64,000 nt of DNA from Rhizobium rhizogenes NBRC 13257 (GCF_000696095.1 NZ_BAYX01000001.1:310001-374000), one strand, 5' to 3'; counted from the first letter of the stretch, positions 22,399-30,698 are shown. Numbers and translations: made by a program. Notes: a model not told the origin generated them from the letters alone.

Positions 22399-22807
22399 AT
22401 GGCTCTCCTTGATGTTCAGGAGGAGAGCAAGGGCTTCAAACCCTGCTCGCCTCGGCAGGGGTTGAAGGGGATCGCAGTCAGCTTAACGCAACGCTGCTTC
22501 CACTCGCCCTGCAAGGGGTGAGGTGGTGAGAAGATGCATCATGGTGGCGCGGTTTGTGATCATGCCGCCAGCTTCCGGTGCTTTTGCTCGGAAGTCAACA
22601 GGATGGCCTGCGTCTGTGATGGTGTTGGACGTGGCAGGCGATGCGGTGAAGCTTGTCGTCACCCACATGATGGAGTGGGGAAATGCCAGGTTCATGGCTG
22701 GGCTTAAGAGCGGGTGATGACCACGTCGACCTCTTGCATCCCCCGAGCGCTATCTTACTTTAGCAATGCCGCTTGAACTCCCGGCGGCGCATGTCGGAGG
22801 ATGATTG
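22399..22807. other. Intergenic region between the GNAT gene and creA-like gene
   Basis: These 409 bp contain a hairpin near 22440-22466 (ACCCTGC / GCAGGGGT) and short frames on both strands (for example 22523-22717, 64 codons). The frames lack ribosome-binding sites and recognisable similarity. They may be remnants. No confident feature was found apart from the presumed divergent promoters. Confidence 0.4.
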
Positions 22808-23302
22808 ATGACGTCTTTGAAGTTGCCTGCTGCTCTTGCCGCGTCGTTCCTGGCGCTGGCGCCCGTTTCCGCATCCGCCGAGGTCGTCGGCAAGGTTGGA
22901 GTGGACTGGACCGGCAATGATATTCTGGTCGATGCCGTGCCTGATCCGGGCGTCTCCGGCGTCACCTGCCACGTCACGTATTTCGACCGCAGCGTCATCG
23001 ACCGGCTGAGAAAGGGCAACTGGTTCGAGGATCCCTCCAACAATTCGATCGCCTGCCAGCAGACCGGCCCGATCTCGATCGGCGACATCAACCTGTCGCA
23101 AGGGGGAGAGGAAGTGTTTCGCGCCGGGCTGTCGCTGATCTGGAAGAAGCTGGTGGTCACCCGGATCTACGACAAGAAGAACGATACGCTGGTCTATCTT
23201 ATTCATTCGCGCGAGTTGACCAACGGCTCGGCGAAGATGGCGATTTCCACCATTCCTCTGTTCAGCCAGACCGTGACCTGGAAGAACGGCAAGCCCAACT
23301 GA
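22808..23302 (+). CDS. creA: CreA family periplasmic protein
   Basis: The product is a 164-aa protein with a clear Sec signal peptide (MTSLKLPAALAASFLALAPV, cleavage after SASA), so it is exported to the periplasm. The mature part matches the CreA family: EVVGKVGVDWTGNDILVDAV, DPGVSGVTCHVTYFDR and NLSQGGEEVFRAGLSLIWKKLVV. The function of CreA proteins is not established. The ATG 22808 follows GGAGGATG with short spacing; a TTG directly before it is less likely. It is a single gene. Confidence 0.85.
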   Translation: MTSLKLPAALAASFLALAPVSASAEVVGKVGVDWTGNDILVDAVPDPGVSGVTCHVTYFDRSVIDRLRKGNWFEDPSNNSIACQQTGPISIGDINLSQGGEEVFRAGLSLIWKKLVVTRIYDKKNDTLVYLIHSRELTNGSAKMAISTIPLFSQTVTWKNGKPN

Positions 23303-23512
23303 GATTGCCTGGCTGCTGGTTGAACAACCATGAAGAGGATTGTACCAAAAAAAGTTTAGCCTTTTAGTTGCCAAACCCACTTAAACGCTTCCGCATTGCG
23401 TCATTTTGGTGCAATTTTATGGGCGAACGTGGGAGTGGGACTTCCATCTGTTCACGGCCTGCATGATCCGCCCGCGCCGGCTACACCCCTGCTGGCGTCG
23501 GCTTAATAACAC

Positions 23513-23548
23513 AATCGCCCTGAAGCAGCCGCTTCAGGGCGATTTTGG
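23513..23548. terminator. Strong hairpin terminator downstream of cheW / of a possible upstream RNA
   Basis: A 14-bp perfect stem AATCGCCCTGAAGC / GCTTCAGGGCGATT with loop AGCC is followed on the plus strand by TTTTGG. It lies 20 bp after the cheW stop (minus strand) but 210 bp after creA. It could end cheW, a creA read-through, or a small plus-strand RNA. Confidence 0.7.
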
Positions 23549-23567
23549 TTGAAGCTATTTTCCCAGA

Positions 23568-24032
23568 TCAGGCAGCCTGCGCCAATTGCTCGGCGATGAC
23601 GGTGTCGAGGTTGAGGAAGCAGACCATGGTCTTTTCCCGTGCCACGATGCCGCGGCAGAAAGCCCGCTGTGCTTCCGGAATGATTTCCGGCGGTGGCTGC
23701 AGGTCTTCGCTCTTGATGGTCATCATGTCGGACACCTGCTCGACCAGCAGGCCGACGAGCTTGCCGGCGATATCGGTGACGATGATGGCGGAGCGTTCAG
23801 ACGGCTCGGTCATCTTCATGCCAAGACGGCAGGCCATGTCGATAACCGGGATCACTGCGCCGCGCAGATTGATGAGGCCAAGCACATAGGGCGGAGTATG
23901 CGGCATCGGCGTCACCGGCGCCCATCCGCGGATTTCGCGGATGGCCATGATGTCGATGCAGAATTCCTGGCCGCCAAGATGGAAGGAGACGATCTCCAGA
24001 TAGGCGCCCGATTGTTTGATGGCATTCGTCAT
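23568..24032 (-). CDS. cheW: Chemotaxis coupling protein CheW (orphan)
   Basis: CheW is the cytoplasmic adaptor that couples methyl-accepting receptors to the CheA kinase. The ATG 24032 (MTNAIKQSGAYLEIVSF) gives 154 aa, the normal rhizobial size. A longer reading to 24065 adds 11 unconserved residues. The SH3-like fold is recognisable from FHLGGQEFCIDIMAIREIRGW, the receptor/kinase contact PYVLGLINLRGAVIPVIDM and VGLLVEQVSDMMTI. No other che gene is nearby, so this is a second CheW outside the main chemotaxis operon, as known in Sinorhizobium. Confidence 0.93.
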   Translation of the reverse strand: MTNAIKQSGAYLEIVSFHLGGQEFCIDIMAIREIRGWAPVTPMPHTPPYVLGLINLRGAVIPVIDMACRLGMKMTEPSERSAIIVTDIAGKLVGLLVEQVSDMMTIKSEDLQPPPEIIPEAQRAFCRGIVAREKTMVCFLNLDTVIAEQLAQAA

Positions 24033-24412
24033 GGTGAAGGACTTCCCGTTTGGCGCCGGCGGCACGCGGCAGTGGCGATTGCAAGGGGGATCGGCTGGAG
24101 CGGTTCAATGCTGCTACAGCATCCGAAGGCTTTGGCGCTCGAAAGGCGCTCGGCTGCTTCGGCGGGCGTCATGCCCTTCTGAATCAAGATGGATCTGCCG
24201 CAGGCCCTGCGACCGGCGAATCTGACTTCGCCTATTGGGTTTGATGTTGGCGCGGACAGGTTAGGATTGCTTTAACGCCGGGACGAATTCCGGTGCATGT
24301 GAAAACATCTTCTTGAATTGCGTCTCCCGGTGCGACCCGTTACACCCGGTCCATGATCGCCCGCCGTCTCGCATGCCGAGTGTTAGCCGGGCATGGTGGG
24401 GAAGAAGCAGCG
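24033..24412. other. Intergenic region between cheW and sco
   Basis: These 380 bp hold the divergent upstream regions of cheW and the Sco gene. No ORF with a ribosome-binding site or recognisable RNA was found. A short stretch near 24257-24275 (GGTTAGGATTGCTTTAACG) is the most AT-rich and may be promoter material. Confidence 0.35.
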
Positions 24413-25015
24413 ATGAAAACCGTGCGAATTGTTGTCTGGGTGGCCGTGTTGATCATGGCCGGAGTGCTGGGATGGTTCACCATCGGGGGCAGCAAGACAC
24501 CGGAGGCGGCAGCCGAAGGTCCCTATGGAGTGCCGTTTACGCTTACGGCGCAGAATGGCCAGCCGATCAGTGAGCAGGCCTTTCGCGGCAAGCCGACGGC
24601 GCTGTTTTTCGGTTATACGCATTGCCCTGACGTTTGCCCGACCACGCTGTTTGAAATGAACGGCTGGATGCAGAAGGTTGACCCTGACGGCACGAAGCTC
24701 AATGCCTATTTCGTCACTGTTGATCCGGAGCGCGATACGCCCGCAATCATGAACCAGTACGTGTCCAATGTCTCGAACCGCATCACCGGCATTTCCGGCG
24801 ATCCCGCCAAGGTGATGGACATGATCAAGGGCTTCCGGGTCTACGCCAAGAAAGTTCCGCTCGACGAGAAGGATCCGAACGGCGATTATACCATGGATCA
24901 CACCGCCTCTGTCTTCCTGCTCGACGCCTCCGGCCGCTTCGCCGGCACGATCGCCTATCAGGAGGACGCGGATATTGCAGTCAAGAAGCTGGAGAACCTG
25001 ATCAAGAAGGGATAG
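24413..25015 (+). CDS. SCO1/SenC family copper chaperone for cytochrome oxidase
   Basis: This membrane-anchored thioredoxin-fold protein delivers copper to the CuA site of cytochrome c oxidase. The ATG 24413 gives 200 aa with an N-terminal signal-anchor (residues 4-24). The copper ligands are all present: C71 and C75 in GYTHCPDVCP, and H163 in YTMDHTASVF. The upstream in-frame ATG at 24353 adds 20 residues before the anchor and is unlikely. It is 7 bp from the next gene, an FAD monooxygenase, so the two may be cotranscribed. Confidence 0.93.
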   Translation: MKTVRIVVWVAVLIMAGVLGWFTIGGSKTPEAAAEGPYGVPFTLTAQNGQPISEQAFRGKPTALFFGYTHCPDVCPTTLFEMNGWMQKVDPDGTKLNAYFVTVDPERDTPAIMNQYVSNVSNRITGISGDPAKVMDMIKGFRVYAKKVPLDEKDPNGDYTMDHTASVFLLDASGRFAGTIAYQEDADIAVKKLENLIKKG

Positions 25016-25022
25016 GGCGCCT

Positions 25023-26171
25023 ATGGAGGATAGGGCCGGGGGAGAGAGGAAATCCAAGTCCATCCTGATTGCGGGTGCGGGTCCGGCTGGCCTGACCGCA
25101 GCGCTGGAGTTGGCCCGCCGCGGTTTTGCGCCTCGCATTATCGATGATGGCCAGGGGCCGACGCCTTTGGAAGAGAGCCGGGCTCTCGGCATCAATGCCC
25201 GCACACTGACGCTGCTTTCACCTTCCGGCGTTGCCGAGCGCATCGTCACGGCGGCTCAGCTGATCATGCATTTTCATATCCGTTCCGGAGCGAAAGTCCT
25301 TGCCGATGTCGATACGCGGCAGGTGCCGGGGCGCTTTGGCGCCATGCACGTTCTGGCGCAGGGCGCGACTGAGCGGTTACTGATCGAGGCGCTCGCCGTC
25401 TACGGCATCGCGCCGGAATGGCAGACCGCGGTCGTGGCGGAGACGATCGCCGATACTCGGAAGCCCGAGGTGACGCTGCGACGCGCCGATGGCGGCATGG
25501 AAACCGTTCGCCCCGACATTCTGATCGGTGCCGACGGGGCGCATTCGGCCGTGCGCAAGGCGCTCGGCGCCGGTTTTCCCGGCGAGGCGTTGGAGGCTTA
25601 TTTCTATATTGCCGATTTTCGCTATGCAAAGCCGGTGGGCTCGCATTTCGTCGAGATCACGCTTTGCGATCCCGGCTTGATCGGGCGCTTGCCGGTGTCT
25701 TCCGATGTCCTGCGCTATATCTCGACGCGGGAGGATTTTGAAAGCCGCATCGTTCATCCGGACACAGTCGTCGAAAAGATCTGGGTCTCGCAGTTCCGCA
25801 TTCATTTCCGCCACGTCGAGCCGATGGCCAAGGGCAATGTGTTCCTGGCGGGCGACGCGGCGCATATTCATTCTCCGGCAGGGGCTCGGGGCATGAATCT
25901 TGGCATAGAGGACGCCTGCTGGCTCGCCTGGCTCATTGCGGAAGGGCGCGAAGAGGAGTATTCGGCCCTCAGAATTCCAGCCGTGAAGCAGGTGCTGAAG
26001 CAGACCTATGGTCTGACCCGCTTGATCACCATGGAAAATGCGCTGGCGATCGCGGTGCGCAATCTGTTCGTGCCGCTGTTTTTGCGTTTCGGGCCGGCGC
26101 GGCGCAGGCTGCTTTACAATGTCGCCGGCTATGACACGCCGAAGCCGCCTTGGATCGACTGGGCCGAGTAA
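25023..26171 (+). CDS. FAD-dependent monooxygenase (PheA/TfdB, UbiH-like)
   Basis: The product is a 382-aa cytoplasmic flavoprotein of the aromatic hydroxylase class. The dinucleotide fold ILIAGAGPAGLTAALELARRG lies near residue 14, followed by the class A DG motif LIGADGAHSAVRKALG. The second FAD motif FLAGDAAHIHSPAGARGMN comes later. These three define the family, but the substrate cannot be inferred. Its C terminus (YDTPKPPWIDWAE) is short, without the thioredoxin-like extension of phenol hydroxylases. It is tightly spaced after the Sco gene; prmA follows 20 bp later. Confidence 0.85.
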   Translation: MEDRAGGERKSKSILIAGAGPAGLTAALELARRGFAPRIIDDGQGPTPLEESRALGINARTLTLLSPSGVAERIVTAAQLIMHFHIRSGAKVLADVDTRQVPGRFGAMHVLAQGATERLLIEALAVYGIAPEWQTAVVAETIADTRKPEVTLRRADGGMETVRPDILIGADGAHSAVRKALGAGFPGEALEAYFYIADFRYAKPVGSHFVEITLCDPGLIGRLPVSSDVLRYISTREDFESRIVHPDTVVEKIWVSQFRIHFRHVEPMAKGNVFLAGDAAHIHSPAGARGMNLGIEDACWLAWLIAEGREEEYSALRIPAVKQVLKQTYGLTRLITMENALAIAVRNLFVPLFLRFGPARRRLLYNVAGYDTPKPPWIDWAE

Positions 26172-26191
26172 GAACAAGAGAGAGCGAAGAG

Positions 26192-27070
26192 TTGAGTGAA
26201 ATCCGCCTTTACGTGACGACGACCGAGAAAAAGTCCGAGCAGGTTCTCGATCTGATGACGCCGGTGTTCGAAGATGAAGAACTACCTATCGCAACCAGCG
26301 AGATCGATGAGAAGAGCGACATCTGGGAAGCGTCGATCTATCTCTATGCGGATGACGAAGACGACGTGCGCGCGCGTTTTGCGGCTTTGCTGAAGCCGGC
26401 CTTTCCCGAGCTTGTCATCAAAAAGGAAGTCATTCCCGATGTCGATTGGATCGCCAAGTCTCTGGAGGGCTTGAAGCCGGTCCGTGCCGGGCGCTTTCTG
26501 GTGCATGGTTCCCATGACAGAGACAAGATCGGCTCGAGCGATATTGCCATCGAGATCGATGCCGGCCAGGCCTTCGGCACTGGCCATCACGGTACGACGG
26601 CGGGCTGCCTGGAGACGATCGAAACGGTACTTGCCAGCCGGCGGGTGCGCAATGCGCTTGATCTCGGCACCGGCAGTGGTGTTCTGGCGATCGGCGTGCG
26701 TAAGCTGCGCAATATCCCGGTTCTCGCCACCGATATCGATCCGATCGCCGTCCGCGTCGCCCGCGAGAATGTCCGCCGCAACGGCATTGCATCTGGCATC
26801 GCGCTGGAAACGGCACCGGGCTTTCATTCCACGGCCTTTTCCCGCCATGGGCCTTTCGACCTGATCATCGCCAACATTCTGGCCCGGCCGCTGATCAAAA
26901 TGGCGCCGCAGCTGGTCGCTCACCTGGCACCCGGCGGCTCGGTCATCCTCTCGGGCATCCTTGCCGAGCAGCGCTGGAAGGTGTTGGCGGCCTATAATGG
27001 CGCGAAGATGCGCCATGTTCGCACCATCTGGCGCAACGGCTGGGTCACCATCCATCTCGACCGGCCTTGA
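26192..27070 (+). CDS. prmA: Ribosomal protein L11 methyltransferase PrmA
   Basis: PrmA methylates lysines and the N terminus of ribosomal protein L11 using S-adenosylmethionine. The TTG start at 26192 gives MSEIRLYVTTTEKKSEQV and 292 aa, preceded by AGAGAGCGAAGAG. An upstream TTG at 26150 lies inside the previous gene. The substrate-binding N domain is followed by GTGHHGTTAGCLE, the SAM motif ALDLGTGSGVLAIG, VLATDIDPIAV and the catalytic-loop motif IIANILARPL. A small inverted repeat (GACCGGC / GCCGGTC) covers its stop codon. Confidence 0.94.
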   Translation: MSEIRLYVTTTEKKSEQVLDLMTPVFEDEELPIATSEIDEKSDIWEASIYLYADDEDDVRARFAALLKPAFPELVIKKEVIPDVDWIAKSLEGLKPVRAGRFLVHGSHDRDKIGSSDIAIEIDAGQAFGTGHHGTTAGCLETIETVLASRRVRNALDLGTGSGVLAIGVRKLRNIPVLATDIDPIAVRVARENVRRNGIASGIALETAPGFHSTAFSRHGPFDLIIANILARPLIKMAPQLVAHLAPGGSVILSGILAEQRWKVLAAYNGAKMRHVRTIWRNGWVTIHLDRP

Positions 27071-27110
27071 GCCGGTCTATCTTCCATTGGGGAGTGGCTT
27101 TTAAAGGCCC

Positions 27111-27145
27111 TTAAAACGCAAAAGGCGATGCCGAAGCACCGCCTT
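27111..27145 (-). terminator. UUCG-type Rho-independent terminator on the minus strand
   Basis: Read on the minus strand: AAGGCGGTGC, loop TTCG, GCATCGCCTT, then TTGCGTTTTAA. The stem has one G-T pair, and the tetraloop is the stable UUCG type. It is the last of four consecutive hairpins downstream of the small ORF at 27280-27426. Confidence 0.75.
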
Positions 27146-27148
27146 GCT

Positions 27149-27253
27149 GATCGGTATTTGACCGATCTTGCCCGCGAGCATGTGGAGGAGTGCTCAAGCG
27201 GGCTCTACCGTTCTGGTTCGATCCGGGTGGGAGGAGGAGTCCCGGTCCGATCC
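27149..27253 (-). ncRNA. Tandem hairpin RNA with anti-Shine-Dalgarno loops (cuckoo/CcsR-like candidate)
   Basis: On the minus strand three hairpins precede the UUCG terminator. At 27215-27253 CCGGG / CCCGG, with a lower mismatched stem, encloses ACUCCUCCUCCCA. At 27170-27203 the stems GCCCGC / GCGGGC and GAGCA / UGCUC enclose CUCCUCCACA. At 27149-27167 GAUCGGU / ACCGAUC encloses a five-base loop. Loops with CUCCUCC are anti-Shine-Dalgarno motifs. Tandem hairpins with CCUCCUCCC loops downstream of a small DUF1127 gene are the described arrangement of alphaproteobacterial cuckoo RNAs (Rhodobacter CcsR1-4). The assignment rests on structure and context only. Confidence 0.6.
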
Positions 27254-27279
27254 AATATGAACGCTAGCTCTTGTAATTG

Positions 27280-27426
27280 TTAGTAGCGACCGCCACGGCT
27301 TGCGCCGATTGCTTTCGACGTTTCGACTTCGAGCTGGCGAAGTGCGCCGACAGAGTGGCGTACGGTGCGCCGCTCGCCAGCCAGTGCCGGGCTAACATAT
27401 GCGGAGCGAGAGATAGGCATTTTCAT
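27280..27426 (-). CDS. Small basic protein, possibly DUF1127-like (48 aa)
   Basis: The ATG at 27426 (MKMPISRSAYVSPALAG) follows the good ribosome-binding site AAAGGACA and gives 48 aa with many Arg residues. The C-terminal half ALRQLEVETSKAIGASRGG resembles the DUF1127 pattern LxxLxxxTLxDIGxSR, but only weakly, so the family call is tentative. A -10-like CTATAT lies at 27473-27478, which makes the longer in-frame start at 27474 unlikely. Downstream come the four hairpins described separately. DUF1127 proteins are small arginine-rich proteins that can influence RNA turnover; a function here is inference. Confidence 0.5.
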   Translation of the reverse strand: MKMPISRSAYVSPALAGERRTVRHSVGALRQLEVETSKAIGASRGGRY

Positions 27427-27472
27427 TGTCCTTTTCGAGCGGGTTCGTTGTGAACCCCGTTTGATGCGCTCC

Positions 27473-27478
27473 ATATAG
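27473..27478 (-). promoter_or_regulatory. -10-like element for the small ORF and hairpin RNA
   Basis: CTATAT on the minus strand equals the rhizobial housekeeping -10 consensus. The -35 region (CTGCCA at 17-bp spacing) is poor, and a hairpin CCCCCTGCC / GCAAGGGGG sits between. Initiation near 27468 would give a leader of about 40 nt before the 27426 ATG. Confidence 0.4.
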
Positions 27479-27760
27479 CGACTCGCCCCCTTGCGTGGCA
27501 GGGGGTATGCTTCATGGGAGCTATGCAGTTAATGCATATTGCCTGCCGCTATGATGTCGCAATCGATCTCGGTTGCTCACGAAATGGGCGAAATCGTTAA
27601 CGGGCGACTCGCATCGCCGACTGGCGGATCGGTTGAGAAGTCCCGTGCGCCTATTCGCGCGTGATCTTGTGCGAAAATCGTGTCGCACTTGCCGGGATCA
27701 TGCTCTAACATGCTGTTGCCGCTCAGTTTCGCGGATTCTCGGTCAGTTTCGGATTAAGCC
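27479..27760. other. Intergenic region upstream of the M24B aminopeptidase gene
   Basis: These 282 bp separate the divergent small-ORF locus and the aminopeptidase gene. The near-palindrome GCAGTTAATGCATATTGC lies at 27525-27542. No further gene or RNA was recognised. Confidence 0.35.
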
Positions 27761-29596
27761 ATGTTCCAGTCTTTCGACGTCACATCCACCCCACAATTCG
27801 GTCGCGAGCGCGTCACCGGCCTGCGTGCCGCCTTCAGCAATCTCGGCATTGACGGCTTCCTTGTGCCCCGTGCGGACGAATATCAGGGTGAATATGTGCC
27901 CAAATGTTCGGAGCGCCTGGCCTGGCTGACGGGATTCACCGGATCGGCTGGTGTTGCGCTCGTGACACAGTCACAAGCTGTTGTTTTCGTCGACGGTCGC
28001 TATGTGACGCAGTTGGCCGAGCAGGTGGACCGATCCGTGTTCACCGGCGGCGATCTGGTCGACGAGCCGCCGCATGTCTGGCTGCCGCGTCATGCGAAGA
28101 AAGGCTTCCGTCTCGGCATCGATCCGTGGCTGCATACCGGCGCAGAGGTCCGGCGGCTGGAAAAGGCGCTGGCGGAAATCGGCGGCAAGCTGGTCTTTCT
28201 GCCGCATAACCCGCTGGACAAGCTCTGGGCCGACCGCCCGGCCGAGCCGCTTGGCGGCGTCATCATTCAGGATATCGGGCAGGCCGGCATCTTGGCGAAG
28301 GACAAGCTGGCGACCATTGTGGCCGATCTGAAGGCGAAGAGTCTCAAGGCGGCGCTGATCACCGATCCGTCCTCTGTCGCCTGGATATTCAATATTCGCG
28401 GCAACGACGTGCCGCATACGCCGCATCCGCTGGCGCGCGCCATCATCTATGCCGAGGGGGAGGCGGAAATTTTCCTCGACAAGCGCAAGACCAAGATCGA
28501 GGCGGAGGCTTACCTCACGCAGATCTGCAAGCAGCTTCCTCCTTCCGAACTCGTCAAGCGACTGGCTGCTGCCTCCGCGAATGGCGGGCGCATCCTGGTC
28601 GATCCCGATCTGGCGTCCTATGCGCTGACCGACATCATTCGTCGCGAGGGTGGCGAGGTGGTGGAGGGCACGGATCCGGCCAAGCTGCCGCGCGCCCGCA
28701 AGAATGCCGCGGAAATCAATGGCTCGGCTGCCGCCCATCTGCAGGATGGCGCCGCCATGGTCGAGTTCCTCTATTGGCTGGAGACTAGCAAGCCGGGCAC
28801 GGTGAGCGAAATCACCGCTGCCGAACGGCTGGAGGCAAGCCGCGCCCGCGTCGGCCAGAGCATGCAGAACCCGCTGAAGGATATTTCCTTCGACACCATC
28901 TCCGGCGCCGGCGAGCATGCGGCGATCATGCATTATCGCGTGACGACGGAGACCGATCGTCTGATCCAGGCCGGAGAGCTGTTCCTGATCGATTCCGGCG
29001 CGCAATATATCAACGGCACCACGGATATCACCCGCACGGTCGGTATCGGCGCGGTCCCCGAGGAGCAGAAGCGGCTGTTCACACTAGTGCTGAAGGGTAT
29101 GATTGCCATCAGCACGGCGCGCTTTCCCAAGGGGACGCGCGGCTGCGATCTTGATCCACTGGCGCGCATCGCGCTCTGGAAATCCGGTGTCGACTTCGCC
29201 CATGGCACCGGTCACGGCGTCGGCTCGTATCTCTCTGTGCATGAGGGCCCGCAGCGCATCTCGCGGCTATCGACGCAGGAGCTGCTTCCCGGCATGATCC
29301 TATCGAACGAGCCCGGCTATTATCGCCCGGGCCACTTCGGCATCCGCATCGAAAACCTGATCTATATTCGCGATCCAGAGGAGATCGACGGCGGGGATAT
29401 CCCGATGCTCGGCTTCGAGACGCTGACCTTTTGCCCGATCGACCGCAGCGTGATCCTTGCCGAGCTGCTGACCCATGACGAACTGCATTGGCTGAACGAC
29501 TATCACGCCAGGACTCGTGAAGCGCTGATGCCGCTGATCCACGATCCGGATATCCGGGCCTGGCTGGAGAATGCGACGCTGGAGTTAAACCATTGA
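27761..29596 (+). CDS. Xaa-Pro aminopeptidase, M24B family
   Basis: The product is a 611-aa cytoplasmic dimetal aminopeptidase that removes N-terminal residues preceding proline. The long form has two creatinase-like N-terminal domains followed by a pita-bread catalytic domain. Metal ligands appear in order: the two aspartates in LIDSGAQYINGTTDITRT, the histidine region HGTGHGVGSYLSVHEGP, the glutamate in LSNEPGYY and the last in RIENLIYI. Length and order match eukaryotic-type aminopeptidase P1 and its rhizobial relatives. It is a single gene convergent with azlD. Confidence 0.93.
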   Translation: MFQSFDVTSTPQFGRERVTGLRAAFSNLGIDGFLVPRADEYQGEYVPKCSERLAWLTGFTGSAGVALVTQSQAVVFVDGRYVTQLAEQVDRSVFTGGDLVDEPPHVWLPRHAKKGFRLGIDPWLHTGAEVRRLEKALAEIGGKLVFLPHNPLDKLWADRPAEPLGGVIIQDIGQAGILAKDKLATIVADLKAKSLKAALITDPSSVAWIFNIRGNDVPHTPHPLARAIIYAEGEAEIFLDKRKTKIEAEAYLTQICKQLPPSELVKRLAAASANGGRILVDPDLASYALTDIIRREGGEVVEGTDPAKLPRARKNAAEINGSAAAHLQDGAAMVEFLYWLETSKPGTVSEITAAERLEASRARVGQSMQNPLKDISFDTISGAGEHAAIMHYRVTTETDRLIQAGELFLIDSGAQYINGTTDITRTVGIGAVPEEQKRLFTLVLKGMIAISTARFPKGTRGCDLDPLARIALWKSGVDFAHGTGHGVGSYLSVHEGPQRISRLSTQELLPGMILSNEPGYYRPGHFGIRIENLIYIRDPEEIDGGDIPMLGFETLTFCPIDRSVILAELLTHDELHWLNDYHARTREALMPLIHDPDIRAWLENATLELNH

Positions 29597-29604
29597 AGCA
29601 ACTT

Positions 29605-29630
29605 ACCTTCTCCCTCGGTGGGGAGAAGGT
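29605..29630. terminator. Hairpin between convergent aminopeptidase gene and azlD
   Basis: A 10-bp perfect stem ACCTTCTCCC / GGGAGAAGGT with a six-base loop fills the 35-bp gap between convergent stops. There is no T tract. The sequence resembles a GGGAGAAGG palindromic unit often dispersed in rhizobial genomes. Confidence 0.5.
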
Positions 29631-29631
29631 G

Positions 29632-29943
29632 TTAGATTCCGGCAAAATGCCGCCATGTCATCACGACGACCCATCCCGCGATCAGCATGAATGTGGATGA
29701 GAAGCGCAGGCCGACCAATAGCGCGGCGAACATGGCCACCTTCGTGTCCCAGCCGCCGTTGAAGAAGGCCGGGGCGACGAGGGTTGTAAGGACAGCGGCG
29801 GGTACCGCATTCAGCGCGGCTTCGACGCGTGGCGGAATGCGGGTCATCTTGACGATCAGGATATAGCCGCCGATGCGCGTCAGGAAGGTGACGAGGGCGG
29901 CCGTGAGGATCAGCAGGACCATATGCAAGTCGAAATCGAACAT
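29632..29943 (-). CDS. azlD: AzlD family branched-chain amino acid exporter subunit
   Basis: The product is a small 103-aa inner-membrane protein with four hydrophobic segments (for example MVLLILTAALVTFLTRIGGY). AzlD proteins act with AzlC as a branched-chain amino acid or azaleucine exporter. The motif LTRIGGYILI and the central NAVPAAVLTTLVAPAFF are characteristic. The ATG is two bases after the azlC stop, so the pair is one operon. Confidence 0.88.
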   Translation of the reverse strand: MFDFDLHMVLLILTAALVTFLTRIGGYILIVKMTRIPPRVEAALNAVPAAVLTTLVAPAFFNGGWDTKVAMFAALLVGLRFSSTFMLIAGWVVVMTWRHFAGI

Positions 29944-29945
29944 GG

Positions 29946-30668
29946 TCAGACCTCGTGATGTTCATTGACGAGGTCGGGCTTGCGGTTCGCCTTGATCGGC
30001 GGCAGCATGGCGGCGAGGGCGACACCCGCGAGCGCGCCGATGCTGACATGCCAGGGCGAGCCGACATAGCGATAGGCAATGGCCGAAACACCAGCGCTGG
30101 CGATCACCACGGGCAGGAAATTGTCGCGCTTGCGGAAGCCGATGACGATGCCGAGGAAATAGATCGGCAGCAGGATATCGAGACCGATCGCTTTGGGGTC
30201 GCCGATCATGCTGCCGAGCAGGCCGCCGATAAGGCTCAGCACCACCCAGACGACATAGATGACGGCGGCGAAACCCAGATACCATGCGAAGGTGACGGGC
30301 TTCCCGCTTTCATGGCGCTTGACCGTTTCGGCAAATTGCGGATCGACCAGCAGGAAGAAGGTGAAGAATTTCTGGACCGGCGAGAAATGCCGGATGTAGC
30401 GGGCAATCGCGGCCGAGTAGAGAACATGGCGGAAATTGACCGCCAGGATCGACAGCACGATCAACCAGGCTTGTACGTTGTGGCCGAAGAGATCGATGCC
30501 GACCATCTGGCTGGCGCCGGCATAGACCGTGCCGCTCATCAGGGTGAGTTCGCCGAGCGACATGCCCTGGTCATGCGCCAGGGCGCCGAACAAGGCACCG
30601 AATGGTGCCGCCGCGATGGCGACCGGAGTGCCGCCCTTCAGGCCCTCAAAAAAATCCGCGCGACTCAT
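29946..30668 (-). CDS. azlC: AzlC family branched-chain amino acid exporter subunit
   Basis: The product is the 240-aa large subunit of the AzlCD exporter, with about seven membrane segments. Family motifs include GLKGGTPVAIAAAPFGALFGALA at the start, LMSGTVYAGASQMVGIDLF, and NFRHVLYSAAIARYI. It probably exports branched-chain amino acids, as shown for AzlCD and BrnFE. Its start lies 31 bp from a 42-bp inverted repeat (30699-30740) that could control it. No Lrp or LysR regulator gene adjoins. Confidence 0.9.
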   Translation of the reverse strand: MSRADFFEGLKGGTPVAIAAAPFGALFGALAHDQGMSLGELTLMSGTVYAGASQMVGIDLFGHNVQAWLIVLSILAVNFRHVLYSAAIARYIRHFSPVQKFFTFFLLVDPQFAETVKRHESGKPVTFAWYLGFAAVIYVVWVVLSLIGGLLGSMIGDPKAIGLDILLPIYFLGIVIGFRKRDNFLPVVIASAGVSAIAYRYVGSPWHVSIGALAGVALAAMLPPIKANRKPDLVNEHHEV

Positions 30669-30698
30669 GGTCCGCTTTGTCCTTCATTGAAAGCCCAA

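Noticed and set aside
22483..22717. Short frames on both strands between the GNAT and creA-like genes
   Set aside because: They have no ribosome-binding site and no recognisable motif, and neither is supported by neighbouring operon structure. They are reported only as part of the intergenic region.
24033..24412. Possible riboswitch or copper regulatory RNA upstream of the Sco gene
   Set aside because: No cobalamin box, conserved stem set or terminator/antiterminator pair could be found.
27427..27474. 16-codon N-terminal extension of the small DUF1127-like ORF
   Set aside because: Its ATG coincides with the putative -10 element, so it would lie at or before the transcription start. The 27426 ATG has a good ribosome-binding site.
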